NCBI RefSeq assembly: GCF_030826625.1
Contig: NZ_JAPJNQ010000001.1
Span: forward strand, 26,521-90,520
Reading direction: 5' to 3'
DNA: 64,000 nucleotides
DNA from: Corynebacterium sp.
GTDB taxonomy: Bacteria > Actinomycetota > Actinomycetes > Mycobacteriales > Mycobacteriaceae
Positions 62,175 through 64,000 of this stretch are shown piece by piece; position 1 is the stretch's first letter, and each line of letters begins with the position of its first letter. Made by a program: the position numbers and the translations under genes. The notes under the pieces are model-generated. The model made no database searches and had not been told where the DNA came from. It saw only the letters and a program-made list of their open reading frames with translations.

Positions 62175-64000
62175 TTAGACACCGTGCAGAGGATTTTCCA
62201 GTTCACCAGCGTAGATGAGCGACGAATCTTGGTCACCAAGAGTAACCATAGTATGAGGGTTGCGAAGCTGTAACCGGTTTAACGTTGAATGTCGGAATCT
62301 CGGTGCCAATAGAGCTTGCCAAAGCCTTGCCTGCCGAGAGTCTCCGGTAGTTAGTTCAGGATGATCTTTGGCATATACGGAGGCAACGTGCCGAAGCTGT
62401 TCCCAAAAGACGTCTTCCTCGAGAATTGCATGATCGTCAAGCAGTGCTGCGAGATGGCGGAGAACGCCGTCAATAACATCAGTATGTATAGAAAGCGCCT
62501 GCTGGGATAAATCTTCGGGTGAGTCAGAACCGCAGCGAGCGCGCAATCGTTCTAGTCCAGAAGGAACCGGCGTTTCATTCGACACCACGGCTATTTCTTC
62601 GCCAAGGTCCTTATGATAAATGCCAACCGGTTTATTCTGATTGAGACGTAAAATGACGTTTTCCGTATGAGGCATGAAAACAATTCCGTAACGCACCAGT
62701 GCATGAATGAGAGGGCGAACGTACAGAGTCAAAAGCTGGTTGATCCAGTCAACAGCCGATAAGCCGCTCTGATTAATCCAGGCACTTATAAGAGGTAATC
62801 CTTCGTCATCAGAGTGAAGTATGCCCGCTAGCGTAGATAAAGTGTCGCCGTCATCCAATGCGGGAGTGGTCTCGGGGCTGAACGGAGATTGTCTCCATAA
62901 TGCAGCGGTCATTTTAGTGTGAGAACCGTCGTTGGTGACGCGATGGTAAACACTGCCTGTATATCCTACTGACGCAATCTCAGGGAGAAATCCAATGCCT
63001 GATTGGAAAAACTCTGGATCATCTCCGATTAAATTCAGCAGCCAGAGATTAACTCGTGGAGTTGACTCCATGTAATGTGCAGAAAGCCCGCGAGTAAAAC
63101 CCATGTTACGAACTGCGACGGCGGTTTTTACGTATGGTGCAGCTGGAGTAGAAGTGTTGAAGAAAGTGCGCAGAGATTGTTGTGGGCGGTAGGCTTCCCC
63201 TTCTCGACCGAGTGGAACAATTCGACCGGTAGCTAAATCAGCGGAGAATGTGGTGGTAAAACGTTGCTCCCACTGCCAAGGGTGAACAGGTAGCGGGATG
63301 TAGTCGTCCGGATTAAGGCCAGCTAGTCTACAGCGGTCTTTAAAATCCGGAACCAGAGTCAATATAGCCTCGTTAGAAGAATGAGAAGACCCTGATTCTT
63401 GCGCCCTCTCGTACTCGATTGTCGCGAGATGTGCATAGTTTTTGTCTACGGCACACCAAACAAGATCAGTAGTACTACTGAGTTCTGGCGAGAAAGCACG
63501 GAGTTGAGTTTCGCCCATTCCTCCGCGACCGGAGTTAGCTAAGAAGCCAGGGTGACCAATTACCATCGCAGATTCAATTGCCTGGAATAGCTCTGCAGGA
63601 TCTCGAGTAGCGTCGGCCAGTTCAGTAGATGTTGGCCGTGGAATGGATAAAGTCCGCGCACGTGCGGCGAAAGTTGCTGAAATTTCTTCGAGGTACGTTT
63701 CGCGCGAGCTTTTCGCGATACCAAGTTGCTCAGCTGCATCAGCGATACCTGTAATGATATCGGGTGTCCAAGTGAGATCTGCTGGATCGTGGATGCTGAG
63801 CGGATCTACGCTGAGATGAAGCAATCTATGCTCGCGAGCCCGAAAAATTAGTTTCCGGGATCCCCAGCTGATTTGATAGGAACGCCATCCGCTGTGATTG
63901 CCATCGTTAGACTCAGTCTCATTAGCAGACTCTTTGATCTTTCGCGGGGATATAAGTCTTTCATGGGTGAATTCCCGCAATGCTTTGGCGAAAAGTTCGC
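62175..64000 (-). CDS. NRPS-independent siderophore synthetase (IucA/IucC family), 5' end outside window
   Basis: The visible 608 residues form an ATP-dependent NIS synthetase, which condenses a carboxylate such as citrate with an amine or alcohol. Motifs are GHPGFLANSGRGGMGETQLRAF, PLPVHPWQWEQRF and the C-terminal FerA-like ferric reductase/FhuF-type region (EAHGQN-equivalent FMPHTENVILRLN, then IYHKDLG). The frame stays open to base 64000 (reading LFAKALREFTHERLISP, typical IucA N-terminal sequence), so a TTG at 63980 is not the start. In C. diphtheriae the CiuE synthetase is linked to the ciu transporter genes in the same way. Confidence 0.88.
   Translation of the reverse strand, partial: ELFAKALREFTHERLISPRKIKESANETESNDGNHSGWRSYQISWGSRKLIFRAREHRLLHLSVDPLSIHDPADLTWTPDIITGIADAAEQLGIAKSSRETYLEEISATFAARARTLSIPRPTSTELADATRDPAELFQAIESAMVIGHPGFLANSGRGGMGETQLRAFSPELSSTTDLVWCAVDKNYAHLATIEYERAQESGSSHSSNEAILTLVPDFKDRCRLAGLNPDDYIPLPVHPWQWEQRFTTTFSADLATGRIVPLGREGEAYRPQQSLRTFFNTSTPAAPYVKTAVAVRNMGFTRGLSAHYMESTPRVNLWLLNLIGDDPEFFQSGIGFLPEIASVGYTGSVYHRVTNDGSHTKMTAALWRQSPFSPETTPALDDGDTLSTLAGILHSDDEGLPLISAWINQSGLSAVDWINQLLTLYVRPLIHALVRYGIVFMPHTENVILRLNQNKPVGIYHKDLGEEIAVVSNETPVPSGLERLRARCGSDSPEDLSQQALSIHTDVIDGVLRHLAALLDDHAILEEDVFWEQLRHVASVYAKDHPELTTGDSRQARLWQALLAPRFRHSTLNRLQLRNPHTMVTLGDQDSSLIYAGELENPLHGV

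Overview
The window is a chromosomal segment of a Corynebacterium (Corynebacteriales, roughly 50-55 % GC). The evidence is a multifunctional type I fatty acid synthase, two secreted mycolyltransferase-type esterases, mycothiol-linked formaldehyde detoxification, an RmlC-RmlD fusion, a MarP-like CvpA/trypsin protease, and gene order shared with Corynebacterium glutamicum and Mycobacterium tuberculosis (marP-ephE-holin-HAD-ssd-tad-helicase-csp-topA-cyclase-holB-tRNA-Thr; lpd-sdhCAB; DUF2516-deoC-DUF2993-DUF2505-murB). I do not name a species. No rRNA, CRISPR array, insertion sequence or prophage was seen.

Layout. 1-4.2 kb: a 23-bp tandem repeat, then MarP-like protease, alpha/beta hydrolase, holin-family membrane protein and HAD phosphatase. 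4.2-9.2 kb: a compact Tad-type pilus/secretion operon (ssd, tadA, tadB, tadC, a Flp-like prepilin, TadE, a TadE-like protein), preceded by two perfect DnaA boxes. 9.3-20 kb: DECH-box helicase, cold-shock protein, topoisomerase I, DUF418 membrane protein, membrane adenylate cyclase, DNA polymerase III delta prime and tRNA-Thr(CGU). 20.2-22.7 kb: a small accessory islet next to the tRNA, with an orphan membrane protein, an AlbA/ATPase regulator-like gene and an array of short operator-like direct repeats. 22.7-26.4 kb: acyl-CoA synthetase, mycothiol-dependent formaldehyde dehydrogenase and its metallo-beta-lactamase partner. 26.5-31.7 kb: a minus-strand run rmlB-rmlCD-rmlA-dsbA-like-ccdA-like, covering dTDP-rhamnose for the arabinogalactan linker and extracytoplasmic thiol chemistry. 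31.9-39.7 kb: mycolyltransferase, a 35-residue amphipathic peptide missed by length filters, dihydrolipoamide dehydrogenase and succinate dehydrogenase. 39.8-49.3 kb: envelope and wall genes (DUF445, DUF2516, a DeoC-like protein without catalytic residues, LmeA-like DUF2993, DUF2505, murB, a lipoprotein, a second mycolyltransferase, a polysaccharide deacetylase). 49.6-58.8 kb: FAS-I. 59.0-64.0 kb: a ferric-siderophore ABC importer and an NIS siderophore synthetase cut by the window end.

Most genes serve one theme, building and maintaining the mycolate-arabinogalactan-peptidoglycan envelope: FAS-I makes the fatty acids, mycolyltransferases attach mycolates, Rml enzymes supply rhamnose, and MurB, the deacetylase and MarP act on peptidoglycan.

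The least ordinary signals are in or near non-coding DNA: (i) a DnaA-box pair overlapping the probable ssd promoter; (ii) an inverted operator plus repeat array upstream of the AlbA gene; (iii) intrinsic terminators of minus-strand genes buried in the 3' coding ends of topA and deoC; (iv) many independent 12-30 bp tandem duplications and clusters of the normally rare tetranucleotide CTAG in gene spacers; (v) the 35-residue peptide divergent from a mycolyltransferase gene.
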